Shown here: piece after piece, positions 18,197 to 26,291 of the stretch
Position numbering within the stretch: position 1 is the first letter of the stretch
Layout: each line of letters starts with the position of its first letter
Assembly: GCF_018998565.1 (NCBI RefSeq)
Contig: NZ_JAHNZO010000022.1
Location: 62,001 to 126,000, forward strand
Direction of reading: 5' to 3'
DNA length: 64,000 nucleotides
Source: Paenibacillus oleatilyticus
GTDB lineage: Bacteria; Bacillota; Bacilli; Paenibacillales; NBRC-103111
Notes under the pieces: generated by a model
Told to the model about the DNA's origin: nothing
Seen by the model: the letters and a program-made list of their open reading frames with translations, nothing else
Databases searched by the model: none
Made by a program: the position numbers and the translations under genes

Positions 18197-18389
18197 GCCA
18201 TGACCGCTATTCAACAGGACCAGTTACATCTCCTTTTTCCGGTTCTGCCGAAGGGCGCTTGGTCTAGCTTCACGATCTTCATCATACCTTCATAATATCC
18301 TCATTGTAGCTTCATGATCAAAGCGACGGTCTATGGTATTATTTATACATAAGCGAAAATTCAACCCAAATCTAAGGAGGAAAATCAGT

Positions 18390-18953
18390 ATGTCTCTTAT
18401 CGGAACAGAAGTAAAACCATTCAAAGCATCGGCTTATCACAACGGGAAGTTTATCGATGTAACGGAAGCTGACTTCAAAGGAAAGTGGAGCGTTGTTTGC
18501 TTCTACCCGGCCGACTTCACGTTCGTATGCCCGACGGAGCTTGAAGATCTGCAAAACCAATACGAAACGTTGAAAGGCCTCGGCGTTGAAGTATATTCCG
18601 TTTCCACAGATACTCACTTTACGCATAAAGCATGGCACGATAGCTCCGAGACAATCGGTAAAATCACGTATATCATGATCGGCGATCCTTCGCATACGAT
18701 CTCCCGCAATTTCGACGTGCTGATCGAAGCTGACGGTCTGGCGGATCGTGGTACGTTCATTATCGATCCGGACGGCGTGATCCAAGCGATCGAAATCAAT
18801 GCAGGCGGTATCGGCCGCGATGCAAGCATTCTGGTGAACAAGATCAAAGCTGCTCAATATGTTCGCAACAACCCGGGCGAAGTATGCCCAGCAAAATGGC
18901 AAGAAGGTTCCGCAACCCTGAAGCCGAGCCTTGATCTTGTCGGAAAGATCTAA
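18390..18953 (+). CDS. ahpC: Alkyl hydroperoxide reductase subunit C (2-Cys peroxiredoxin)
   Basis: This peroxiredoxin of 187 residues reduces H2O2, organic peroxides and peroxynitrite. The peroxidatic Cys47 is in DFTFVCPTE and the resolving Cys166 in GEVCPAKW, both in the normal context. AAGGAGG stands before the ATG at 18390; the frame is open further upstream but without a ribosome site. ahpF follows after 13 bases, so they form one operon and AhpF should recycle AhpC. A rough inverted repeat (TATGGTAT and ATACATA) lies near 18331-18352 in the promoter region, but it is not a clear PerR box. Confidence 0.97.
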   Translation: MSLIGTEVKPFKASAYHNGKFIDVTEADFKGKWSVVCFYPADFTFVCPTELEDLQNQYETLKGLGVEVYSVSTDTHFTHKAWHDSSETIGKITYIMIGDPSHTISRNFDVLIEADGLADRGTFIIDPDGVIQAIEINAGGIGRDASILVNKIKAAQYVRNNPGEVCPAKWQEGSATLKPSLDLVGKI

Positions 18954-18966
18954 GGAGTGAAAACCT

Positions 18967-20496
18967 ATGGCACTGGACGCAGATATTAGAGAACAGCTAA
19001 GTCAATACCTGCAGCTCATGGAAGGCGATGTGCAGATCCAAGTGAGTGCGGGGTCCGATGCCGTATCCCATGAAATGCTGGAGCTGGTGGATGAAATCGC
19101 CAGCTTATCCTCCAAGATTACGGTGGAGAGAACCGAATTGTCCCGAACGCCGAGCTTCCATGTGAACCGTGCGGGGGAAGAGACGGGAATTGCTTTTGCC
19201 GGCATCCCTTTAGGACATGAGTTCACTTCCTTGGTCCTTGCGCTGCTGCAAGCGAGTGGAAGGCCGCCCAAGGTGGAACAGCACCTCATTGATCAGATCA
19301 AGAACATCCGCGGCGAATATCGTTTCGAGACCTACGTCAGCTTGAGCTGTCACAATTGTCCCGACGTCGTACAGGCACTGAACGTCATGAGCGTTCTAAA
19401 CCCTGGCATCTCGCATACGATGATCGACGGTGCGGCGTACAAAGCCGAGGTCGAGAGCAAAGACGTTATGGCTGTGCCTTCCGTTTACCTCAATGGCGAA
19501 TTTTTCGGCAGCGGTCGCATGTCGCTTGAAGAGATTCTCGCCAAGCTGGGGACGGCTCCGGACGCATCCGAATTTGCGGACAAGGAACCGTACGACGTGC
19601 TTGTCGTCGGCGGAGGTCCTGCCGGCGCCAGCGCGGCGATCTATGCGGCACGCAAAGGCATTCGTACCGGGATTGTCGCCGAACGCTTCGGCGGTCAGGT
19701 CATGGATACGATGGGCATCGAGAACTTCATCAGCGTCAAATACACCGAAGGCCCCAAGCTTGTAGCGAGCCTTGAGGAGCATGTCAAAGAATACGGCATC
19801 GACGTGATGAAGCTCCAGCGCGCCAAGCGTTTGGAGAAGAAGGATCTCGTCGAGATCGAACTCGAAAACGGGGCTGTGTTAAAGAGCAAGACCGTCATTG
19901 TCTCCACCGGTGCGCGTTGGCGTAATGTCGGCGTTCCCGGCGAAGCGGAATTCAAGAACAAAGGCGTAGCCTACTGCCCTCACTGCGACGGCCCCTTATT
20001 TGCAGGGAAAGACGTAGCCGTGATCGGCGGCGGCAACTCCGGTATCGAGGCGGCCATTGATCTTGCAGGTATCGTGAAGCACGTGACGGTGCTGGAGTTC
20101 ATGCCCGAGCTGAAGGCCGATGCTGTCCTGCAGAAGCGACTGTACAGCCTCCCGAACGTGACGGTGCACAAGAACGTTCAAACCAAAGAAATTACCGGCA
20201 CGGACAAAGTCAACGGGATTACGTACGTCGATCGCGATTCGGGAGAAGAGCATCATGTCGAATTGCAGGGCGTGTTTGTCCAGATCGGACTTGTTCCCAA
20301 TACCGATTGGTTAGCGGATACGGTTGAGCGCACGCGCTTCGGCGAGATCGTCGTAGATCGTCATGGCGCTACGAACGTACCGGGTGTGTTTGCGGCAGGC
20401 GACTGCACCAATAGTCCTTATAAGCAGATCATTATTTCCATGGGATCGGGTGCAAATGCTGCCTTAGGCGCATTTGATTATCTCATTCGAAATTAA
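18967..20496 (+). CDS. ahpF: Alkyl hydroperoxide reductase subunit F
   Basis: This NADH-dependent flavoprotein disulfide reductase of 509 residues reduces AhpC. The N-terminal double thioredoxin-like domain carries the CHNC pair (Cys128, Cys131). FAD binding follows in [21 protein letters not shown] (about 211-231). The redox-active CPHC (Cys337, Cys340) lies in [11 protein letters not shown], and NAD binding in [14 protein letters not shown]. Length and order are those of full AhpF rather than thioredoxin reductase. It is co-transcribed with ahpC; a terminator follows. Confidence 0.97.
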   Translation: MALDADIREQLSQYLQLMEGDVQIQVSAGSDAVSHEMLELVDEIASLSSKITVERTELSRTPSFHVNRAGEETGIAFAGIPLGHEFTSLVLALLQASGRPPKVEQHLIDQIKNIRGEYRFETYVSLSCHNCPDVVQALNVMSVLNPGISHTMIDGAAYKAEVESKDVMAVPSVYLNGEFFGSGRMSLEEILAKLGTAPDASEFADKEPYDVLVVGGGPAGASAAIYAARKGIRTGIVAERFGGQVMDTMGIENFISVKYTEGPKLVASLEEHVKEYGIDVMKLQRAKRLEKKDLVEIELENGAVLKSKTVIVSTGARWRNVGVPGEAEFKNKGVAYCPHCDGPLFAGKDVAVIGGGNSGIEAAIDLAGIVKHVTVLEFMPELKADAVLQKRLYSLPNVTVHKNVQTKEITGTDKVNGITYVDRDSGEEHHVELQGVFVQIGLVPNTDWLADTVERTRFGEIVVDRHGATNVPGVFAAGDCTNSPYKQIIISMGSGANAALGAFDYLIRN

Positions 20497-20520
20497 TAAT
20501 AACTTTTGCGTATACCAAGG

Positions 20521-20550
20521 AAAGCCCCTATTTTATTTAGGGGCTTTTTG
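20521..20550 (+). terminator. Terminator of the ahpCF operon
   Basis: AAAGCCCCTA pairs with TAGGGGCTTT around a 7-base loop, followed by T's. Confidence 0.9.
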
Positions 20551-20784
20551 TTTAGGTTTATAATATAAACAGGGGATTCGGCTATGAGGTCATTGCCTAA
20601 TGTCAAGAATGCCCTATTAACCACGGCTTGATCAAGGGCAAGACGCTGGCAGGCTGCATGGCTTTGGTAGGTACCTGGAAAGCTGCAGGACAGTTAACTC
20701 CAGTGGCAAAAAAGACTTTAAGAGTCAATCTATGCTAAGATATGGATATTGGAAGGTTACATCTTGGTGTGCGGGAGTGTGGAG

Positions 20785-20943
20785 ATGGGATATATCGAGG
20801 AATTGCGAAGCCTTGTAGGACATCGGCCTTTAATTTTTGTCGGCTCTGTGGTTATTGTTCAGGACAGCAATGACAGAATCTTGCTTCAACAACGCAAACA
20901 TCCGTTTGGGGCATGGGGAATCCCCGGAGGTCTCATGGAGTAA
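20785..20943 (+). pseudogene. Truncated Nudix hydrolase gene
   Basis: The frame starts at an ATG at 20785 behind GGGAG and encodes 52 residues typical of a Nudix N-terminus (HRPLIFVGSVVIVQDSNDRILLQQRKH, FGAWGIPGGLME). It hits a TAA exactly where the Nudix box G-x5-E-x7-REUxEExGU should continue, so the catalytic part is gone. The sequence after it is unrelated. In the preceding 230 bases another open piece (about 20640-20734, containing GKTLAGCMALVGTWKAAGQL) is visible, which I do not recognise and which may be a second fragment. Confidence 0.75.
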
Positions 20944-20981
20944 ATAATCTCTTATTGCGCTAGCCGCCCCGCTCTAATAAA

Positions 20982-21027
20982 TGACCCGCAGGAGGGAACT
21001 TTTTTAAGCGTTCCATCTTACGGGTCA
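20982..21027. repeat. Imperfect hairpin between two gene remnants
   Basis: TGACCCG and CGGGTCA pair at the base, and GGAAC and GTTCC pair inside, around a T-rich loop. It could be a terminator-like or REP-like element left by the rearrangement here. Confidence 0.4.
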
Positions 21028-21054
21028 CCGTTCAGAGTTGAGGTTATTGAACTC

Positions 21055-21141
21055 CTATTCCCCGACTACCCCAACACGAATTGTATACCTTGAATAAAGC
21101 TTCTCAAACGATATATTGCCAACCTCATCCGCCTTGCCTTG
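21055..21141 (-). pseudogene. Decayed partial duplicate of the neighbouring anti-sigma gene
   Basis: Read on the minus strand this gives GKADEVGNISFEKLYS joined to RYTIRVGVVGE. The first part matches VKVDEVGKATLEKLYS and the second NTISVGVVGGD of the adjacent intact gene; these are about 130 residues apart there. The fragment is therefore a tandem copy reduced by a large internal deletion. It directly abuts the stop of the intact gene. Confidence 0.7.
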
Positions 21142-22221
21142 CTATTTGTTCCATGGTGTTTCAGTTTTGTGTTCAATAAAGAATAATACTTTTGGTTCAA
21201 TTTCTTTCATCATTTGTTCCATGAAACGATCGCTTAAAGTTGCTCCATTTTGTTCAGCTTGAAACTGTTTTTCAACCTGTGTTTTTGCAATCACATCAAT
21301 CACTTGTTGTTTTGAGACATTTTTAGATGCTGCAACCTCCACAACAGATTTACCTTTTGCCAATTCTTGTTTTAAATCTGTCGGACTCATTTTTAGCAAC
21401 GAAAACAGTTTTTCATCGTTTAAAAAGTTATCAGCAGAATGATCAGGCTGACCATTTAAAGTGAAATAACCTTCTACTTTAATGTTCGAAGGTGTAGGGT
21501 CGCCTCCGACCACCCCAACACTGATTGTATTGCCCTGAACGAATACCTGGTAGAACGGTGTTTTTGATCCCTTTTTGGTGTAATTCAACATAAACGTTTT
21601 TTGATCCGGGTTCTCCATTTGCTCCATAGCAACCTCGTACTCCTTGATGTTGCCATACATTTTATCAATGAGAGAATCTACCTTCGCCTTGATTTGCTGA
21701 TCGCTTAAAGTAATGAGCGGCTTCTCCTTAGGCTCCCAATTCTCTTGAGTCAGGTCTTCAATCTCACCCGTAATACCGTTAGTATGAAGGGTAAGCTTTT
21801 TGCCGGTTCCTCCTTTTTCCTGCAGTACGATGCTTTGTTGGATCGTTTTCTTATCGGTTGAATTATTGGAGTCTCCAAGGTAGCTTGCATCGATAATCTC
21901 AAACGATTTTGTTTCGGGAAATGCGCTGTACAGCTTCTCAAGTGTTGCTTTGCCAACCTCATCCACCTTGACTTGTTCAGCAGTCATTGGTTTTCTTGTA
22001 ATCATTTCAATCAGGGGAGGGGCCGCAAATGCTGCGGTTGGAATCAAAATCGCAGCAGCAACTATTCCACCAATTAATCGTTTTTTCATGGTTGGTTCGC
22101 TCTTTTTTCGTTGCAAATATTGAGAATACGATTGTTCAATTCGTTTGGAAATGGCCGGAGGGCATTCCATCGTTTCTGCCTCTTTGAGCAGATGTTCACG
22201 GATTTTTCGTTCAATAGGCAT
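21142..22221 (-). CDS. Membrane-anchored anti-sigma-type regulator of the adjacent ECF sigma factor
   Basis: The product of 359 residues has a cytoplasmic N-terminus of about 45 residues, one membrane span (about 47-67, LIGGIVAAAILIPTAAFAA) and a large extracellular part. This is the usual shape of ECF anti-sigma factors. The extracellular part has two related beta-rich blocks followed by a helical region near the end. The start overlaps the sigma gene by 11 bases, so translation is coupled. The N-terminus lacks the usual zinc-finger (ZAS) histidine/cysteine pattern. Release of the sigma factor by an envelope signal is an inference from family and position. Confidence 0.75.
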   Translation of the reverse strand: MPIERKIREHLLKEAETMECPPAISKRIEQSYSQYLQRKKSEPTMKKRLIGGIVAAAILIPTAAFAAPPLIEMITRKPMTAEQVKVDEVGKATLEKLYSAFPETKSFEIIDASYLGDSNNSTDKKTIQQSIVLQEKGGTGKKLTLHTNGITGEIEDLTQENWEPKEKPLITLSDQQIKAKVDSLIDKMYGNIKEYEVAMEQMENPDQKTFMLNYTKKGSKTPFYQVFVQGNTISVGVVGGDPTPSNIKVEGYFTLNGQPDHSADNFLNDEKLFSLLKMSPTDLKQELAKGKSVVEVAASKNVSKQQVIDVIAKTQVEKQFQAEQNGATLSDRFMEQMMKEIEPKVLFFIEHKTETPWNK

Positions 22222-22786
22222 TGGTCTTTTCCATCCTTTCCAGGGGGAGATTCCCTATGTTTTTTCGAAGCGCCTGGAGGCCAGCATGATATCTGGATTT
22301 GACTGTCCCCAGCGGAATACCGAGCAATGTCGCGATTTCTTCAAGTGTATAGTCGTGAAAAAAGCGGAGGATGATCACCGTTCGCTGTTTGTCGGTCAGT
22401 TTTTGGATTGCCTGCGATATCTCTCGGTTCGTCCCCTCCATGATCACCGTGGGCTCATCCCAATGATGCTCTTCTCGGGAGAAGATACGGATGCGTTCAA
22501 AAATTCGGAATCTCCTCCAGCTCTTGACCCGAAATCGCTGCACTTGGCGGATGACCAAGCCGTGCAGCCAGAAGTGGAAAGGACGGTTCGTATCGTAGTT
22601 GGCAAGTGAGGTCCACATTTGCATATAGATCTCATTCATGACATCTTCCCGATCCTGCTGATGATCCATCAGAAAGGAGACGGTTCGGTAGACATCCCGA
22701 TAGGTGGCATCATACATCGTTTGAAACGCCTGTTGATCACCAGCCTTCACTTTTATGAGTAATTGGTACATATATTCACTTTGCAT
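22211..22786 (-). CDS. ECF RNA polymerase sigma factor
   Basis: The product of 191 residues has sigma region 2 (FQTMYDATYRDVYRTVSFLMDHQQDREDVMNEIYMQMW, about 20-60). Sigma region 4 has the helix-turn-helix LTDKQRTVIILRFFHDYTLEEIATLLGIPLGTVKSRYHAGLQALRK (about 128-175). There is no region 1 or 3, as expected for group 4. CAGGAGGG precedes the ATG by about 9 bases. The downstream overlapping gene is a membrane anti-sigma candidate, suggesting a cell-envelope or antibiotic stress regulon. The target genes are not recognisable here. Confidence 0.92.
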   Translation of the reverse strand: MQSEYMYQLLIKVKAGDQQAFQTMYDATYRDVYRTVSFLMDHQQDREDVMNEIYMQMWTSLANYDTNRPFHFWLHGLVIRQVQRFRVKSWRRFRIFERIRIFSREEHHWDEPTVIMEGTNREISQAIQKLTDKQRTVIILRFFHDYTLEEIATLLGIPLGTVKSRYHAGLQALRKNIGNLPLERMEKTNAY

Positions 22787-23084
22787 TCAGAGGGCCCTCC
22801 TGAGTAAGCAGCTTACATCCTATATTGTCTCTGTTTCGGAAAAAGGTTCGGTTCCCTTCTTAGTTTTTTGCAAGCGGCTGAGTGTCGGCGGCCATCGATC
22901 AGGAAGACTACAATCATTACGTCCACTACGAGAATAAAACAAAAGCCGGATTCCTTAGAGTAGGAAAACCCGGCTTTTTAACTATTGAACAGCCCTTAGT
23001 GTATATTTTCTTTAAAACGTTGGCGGGACCCCTATACAAAAATTCAATCCGGATCTCGTCGGCAATTCCGATTTTCTGGGCATT
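22787..23084. other. Intergenic region with a terminator and possible gene debris
   Basis: The only clear element is the hairpin at 22941-22980. Just before it, an open piece ends with AIDQEDYNHYVHYENK near 22940; it may be the tail of a lost gene, which would explain a terminator pointing rightwards here. I cannot name it. Confidence 0.35.
22941..22980. terminator. Hairpin terminator
   Basis: AAAGCCGG and CCGGCTTT form the stem, with A's before and T's after, so it can work in both directions. No intact gene runs into it from the left. Confidence 0.7.
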
Positions 23085-23318
23085 TTAGAATGGCTGCCGT
23101 CTATCTTTCCATTCGTCAACCTCTCGCGGATCGATCCCAAGAACTTCGCAAATATGCAAAGCTATGGTGACGGTTGGTATCGTAATGCCGTATTCAATGT
23201 TTTGATAGTGCTTCAATGATACATTTATGATTCGGCTTATTTTTTCTTGGGATAATTGCTTTTGTTTCCGCGCGTCGACTAATTTCATTTCAATGGTTTG
23301 AAGCTCCCTTATCGGCAT
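23085..23318 (-). CDS. Small Xre-family helix-turn-helix repressor
   Basis: The product of 77 residues is almost entirely one HTH_3 domain: MKLVDARKQKQLSQEKISRI and NVSLKHYQNIEYGITIPTVTIALHICEVLGIDP. A shorter start at the internal ATG (MKLVDARK) is also plausible, because neither start has a strong ribosome site. It diverges from the HTH-TPR gene across 300 bases containing a perfect 26-bp palindrome. It is the natural candidate to bind there and control both directions, as in phage and conjugative-element switches. Confidence 0.82.
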   Translation of the reverse strand: MPIRELQTIEMKLVDARKQKQLSQEKISRIINVSLKHYQNIEYGITIPTVTIALHICEVLGIDPREVDEWKDRRQPF

Positions 23319-23365
23319 TTACTCTTATGATAAACACTTCGAGATATTTAAATAATAAAATATAT

Positions 23366-23396
23366 TTGGTTAATTATAATACACGTATTATAATTA
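23366..23396 (+). promoter_or_regulatory. Promoter overlapped by a perfect 26-bp palindrome
   Basis: TAATTATAATAC and GTATTATAATTA are exact 12-base inverted repeats with AC between them (23371-23396). The same bases hold the promoter TTGGTT (23366-23371), a 17-base spacer, and TATAAT (23389-23394) reading toward the HTH-TPR gene. A dimeric repressor bound here would block RNA polymerase directly. Confidence 0.75.
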
Positions 23397-23448
23397 CTAG
23401 TGACACACCAAGTATTTACAAACCAACGCACCAAAAAAAGGGGGAACT

Positions 23449-23523
23449 TTGGATAGCTTCACCAAACCAGATCTATCAAGAGTGGCTGAAGGGTATGGAA
23501 GGAGCGAATTTTACTATAAGTAA
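23449..23523 (+). CDS. Possible 24-residue small ORF in the leader of the HTH-TPR gene
   Basis: A TTG at 23449 stands four bases after AAAGGGGG and opens a frame of 24 codons (MDSFTKPDLSRVAEGYGRSE and four more) ending at TAA 23521-23523. It lies downstream of the promoter at 23366 and 100 bases before the regulator gene. There is no signal peptide. It could be a leader peptide, an effector or chance; I give it low weight. Confidence 0.3.
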   Translation: MDSFTKPDLSRVAEGYGRSEFYYK

Positions 23524-23624
23524 ACATCAATCTTTTCATTTTAACAAATGTAATTTTTTCAGTTCACTCTTATGGAATATTGTGGTAATATTGTTTTATA
23601 TTTTTAGGGGAGGTTTGGTTTTTC

Positions 23625-24953
23625 GTGCGGGTCGTTAATCGCTCTTTGCGTTGGGAAATTGAAGACCAAATGAAGCTGCATGGTTATAATATCAATCAAT
23701 TGGCGGAACTCACCGGCATTAATCCAGGTAATCTGAGCAGCGCCTTGAATGGCATTTCCCGATCAATGACGATAAACCAACTGGATGCTTTGGGCAAAAT
23801 TTTAGGGAAGGTGCCCGGATGGTTGTATGAGCTGTACACAGAAGAATGCATCTCCGAAGAAAGATTGTCCCGGCCTCGGCTAGTTCCTTATTTGGTACGA
23901 TGTGCGGAAGTGGGCCGACATGATTGTATTGACGCGGTCGTATCTAAAATTCTCGATAACCCGAAAAACGTGCAAATCATCTTTGCTGCGGCAGAGAAGC
24001 TATTTCATAAAGGAAAACAAAAAGAATCGGAACGTTTTTATGAGCTTGTCGTGCAGAACGTCAAAGACAGCTTTTCCGAAATGCTGGCGATGAGTCACTA
24101 CCGGTTATTTACTATTACAACCCAAGGTACGGATGTGGAAAAGAATTGGGAGGCCGTTATCCGATTTGATCCGTTTCGAAACCGATTGCCAGAGAGTTAT
24201 TGTCTGGACGCGTTGTTACAATTAGCGCGAACTTGTTATTCGTTGAAAAAGTGGAATAAGGTTAAAGAATATGCGGGCGAGCTGGTGGAGCTAAGCACTG
24301 TTCTATGCGGGGATAAAGAGGTAGCGCCTAAACGGCATCCTGTTTATTATTACGGTATGGGGCTTCTGTACAGAGGAGCTGTGCTTGAAAGGCAAGGGTT
24401 ATATGAGCAGTCGAAAAAATATGTACGCAGCTATGCTGATCTGGAATGGTTAGAACCTCTTGATGCATCCGGTCAGAAAGAAGTGGAGCAGTTTAAGGTT
24501 TGGGGGAAAGCGAACTTATACACGCTTGAAATGTTAACTGGAAACAAGAGCATGGTTAATGAATATGCCGATTATTTGGAGAGCCTTAACCGGTTAAATG
24601 ACGTTGTGTCCGGGTTGAATGCTATCATTGCTTCAGCGAATACATATGGATTCAATGTTGACCATGTGCTGGCGCGTTTTTCTAGCTCCATTGCACGTTT
24701 CGATTTATTTAACCACGATCCGATTCTTGCGGAACGACATCTTCGATATAGGTATCACAAAGCTATTTATGACTTTAATAAAGGGCGTTACGAAAACGGG
24801 GTGAAAGAAACGTTACTCTGTATTTTCCTATGCTTGGACATGAAGCGATATGAGGACTTGGCCCGCTGCATCTCTTTATTTGAGAAACATCGAAAATATG
24901 CATCAGAAGAACAAGTCCAGTGTTATGAATCCATCACGCTTTGGGCTGATTAA
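23625..24953 (+). CDS. HTH-TPR transcriptional regulator (RRNPP-like architecture)
   Basis: The product of 442 residues starts at a GTG behind GGGGAGG. Residues of about 10-62 form an Xre-type helix-turn-helix (MKLHGYNINQLAELTGINPGNLSSALNGIS). The rest is a continuous array of helix pairs with TPR-like spacing. This architecture is shared by peptide-sensing regulators of the RRNPP group (PlcR, NprR, Rgg, AimR) and by many uncharacterised Paenibacillus regulators. No cognate peptide with a clear export signal lies directly next to it. Its gene is transcribed from the palindrome-bearing promoter at 23366, opposite a small Xre repressor, and a Spo0E-like frame follows. Confidence 0.78.
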   Translation: MRVVNRSLRWEIEDQMKLHGYNINQLAELTGINPGNLSSALNGISRSMTINQLDALGKILGKVPGWLYELYTEECISEERLSRPRLVPYLVRCAEVGRHDCIDAVVSKILDNPKNVQIIFAAAEKLFHKGKQKESERFYELVVQNVKDSFSEMLAMSHYRLFTITTQGTDVEKNWEAVIRFDPFRNRLPESYCLDALLQLARTCYSLKKWNKVKEYAGELVELSTVLCGDKEVAPKRHPVYYYGMGLLYRGAVLERQGLYEQSKKYVRSYADLEWLEPLDASGQKEVEQFKVWGKANLYTLEMLTGNKSMVNEYADYLESLNRLNDVVSGLNAIIASANTYGFNVDHVLARFSSSIARFDLFNHDPILAERHLRYRYHKAIYDFNKGRYENGVKETLLCIFLCLDMKRYEDLARCISLFEKHRKYASEEQVQCYESITLWAD

Positions 24954-25044
24954 CCGCACAAGATGCCAAATCCCACTATCCATACAATTTTGCATTTGGT
25001 TGTATAATTTTGACAAATAATTAAGCACCCTGAGGGGGATGCTC

Positions 25045-25076
25045 AGCATTCTGCACAAAGCGGAATGCTTTTTTTA
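25045..25076 (+). terminator. Terminator after the HTH-TPR gene
   Basis: AGCATTC pairs with GAATGCT around 11 bases, followed by seven T. Confidence 0.8.
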
Positions 25077-25160
25077 TAGTCAAAAAATTATTCAAAAAGC
25101 TTGAATGCCCTTTATTTGGAATTTAAGTATTATAATTGATTTCAAGGGAAGGGTGATATC

Positions 25161-25327
25161 AATAAAAAGCTAAAGTGGAACATCAGAAAACTACAGCGGC
25201 AATTGGTACGGTTAGTTGAAAAAAAGGTTCGTTTTCCGATAAGGAGGTGGTGCAGCTCAGCCAGCGTTTAGATCGGTATATTCTGATGGCTCAAAAGTCT
25301 TCTTCTAAGCTGAAGGTGTGTGGATGA
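25161..25327 (+). pseudogene. Spo0E-like phosphatase frame broken at a slippery heptamer
   Basis: The frame KLKWNIRKLQRQLVRLVEKK runs into a stop near 25270. A shift to the -1 frame at A-AAA-AAG (25219-25225) continues it as GSFSDKEVVQLSQRLDRYI to a TGA at 25325-25327. The SQxLD motif is the signature of Spo0E-type aspartyl-phosphate phosphatases, which dephosphorylate Spo0A~P, and the length of about 53 residues fits. The heptamer is the canonical -1 frameshift site in the right phase. However, the position expected for the start codon reads ATC after AAGGGAAGGG, which argues for gene decay. Both readings remain open. Confidence 0.6.
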
Positions 25328-25569
25328 TGAAGTATGAAAAGTTATTGGTCGGGGAAAGTGAGGAGCGGATTGTTTACCTTGCCCGGATCGGCGCAATCTT
25401 TGAACGGTTATACGGCATTAAGGATTTACATGACGCGGTATACAGAGCATCGACAGGTGCCGGGTTTGCTGCCCGAAGATTGGCCGAGCTTGGCTACAGC
25501 GATGAGCAAGTTGAGGAACTTCTACGCGAGCGATTGTTTTTTTATCGGGTGAACAACATGGGACACTAG
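25324..25569 (+). CDS. Small hypothetical protein coupled to the Spo0E-like frame
   Basis: The ATG at 25324 (or the next codon) overlaps the TGA of the Spo0E-like frame, a typical coupled arrangement. About 81 soluble residues follow, mostly helical, with DAVYRASTGAGFAARRLAELGYSDEQVEELL in the middle. I do not recognise the family. If the upstream frame is translated by frameshifting, this gene would be expressed along with it. Confidence 0.5.
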   Translation: MMKYEKLLVGESEERIVYLARIGAIFERLYGIKDLHDAVYRASTGAGFAARRLAELGYSDEQVEELLRERLFFYRVNNMGH

Positions 25570-25741
25570 CGTGTGCAAAATTTTTGTTTCTTTCCGTTGA
25601 GGTAGTTGGATTGAAAAAAACTCCAAATACTCCTTGGTTTGGGGGGCTAAAATGGACTAGTTTAAAGACGGCGCACTATAGGTTAGGTGTTTCTTTTTTG
25701 CTCTGTATTTCTATTCAATCAAAAACAAAGGTGGAATTAAA

Positions 25742-26158
25742 ATGAAAAAAATGGTCTCTTTAGCTTTGTCTGCTGTTCTGCTTTTAAGTTGCGCTTTTTC
25801 TGCGGGAGCTGCATCATCCGAGAACGAGAGTAATGCCCTTGAGAACTTGAAAGAAGGAACAAGAATCATTCATCATGTTGGCTACACGGAGAAAGTTACC
25901 GTAAAAAACTACAAGGATCAGAAAGATATTGATCGTGTCTTAGCTGAAGCCAGAAATGACAAAAAAGGTATAAAAATCGAACACAATCAAATTCAGCCGG
26001 CCGGTATATGGGAAAGAGAAGTCGATTTGGTCGGAAATAAATGTACTTCTGATTATTGGCGATGTAACCGAACGGTGATTGGGGGGTATCCCATGGGGGG
26101 AGCACCCTTTTTCTTTTTCTCAGATCGCGCTTTATTCAAAATAATTCACTTAAAATAA
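25742..26158 (+). CDS. Small secreted protein of unknown function
   Basis: The product of 138 residues begins with a good signal peptide (KKMVSLALSAVLLLSCAFSAGA, likely cut near residue 23). The mature part is charged, with KVTVKNYKDQKDIDRVLAEA and two cysteines in NKCTSDYWRCNRT that could form a disulfide. The last 25 residues (after IGGYPMGGAP) look less like a natural protein end and overlap G- and T-rich DNA, so the gene may be truncated or fused there. I do not recognise the family. AAAGGTGG stands before the ATG. Confidence 0.6.
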   Translation: MKKMVSLALSAVLLLSCAFSAGAASSENESNALENLKEGTRIIHHVGYTEKVTVKNYKDQKDIDRVLAEARNDKKGIKIEHNQIQPAGIWEREVDLVGNKCTSDYWRCNRTVIGGYPMGGAPFFFFSDRALFKIIHLK

Positions 26159-26291
26159 ACTATGTTTTAACTAATAAATGAAAAAGAGCATAAAATTGAA
26201 AAATCGACATAAATCTACTACATTTGCTATATACACCTTCCATGGCTAAGGCTATAATGCAGATAGAAAAAATTGGAGGGTGATTCCAAGT

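Noticed and set aside
18331..18352. PerR box in front of ahpC
   Set aside because: The partial inverted repeat does not match the usual PerR consensus well enough to name it.
23625..24953. Calling the HTH-TPR protein a true AimR arbitrium receptor
   Set aside because: No small secreted peptide gene of the AimP type follows directly and there are no phage genes nearby; only the architecture is shared.
25742..26158. The small secreted protein as the cognate peptide of the HTH-TPR regulator
   Set aside because: At 138 residues it is much longer than typical Phr/AimP/PapR precursors, and it lies about 800 bases away beyond a terminator.
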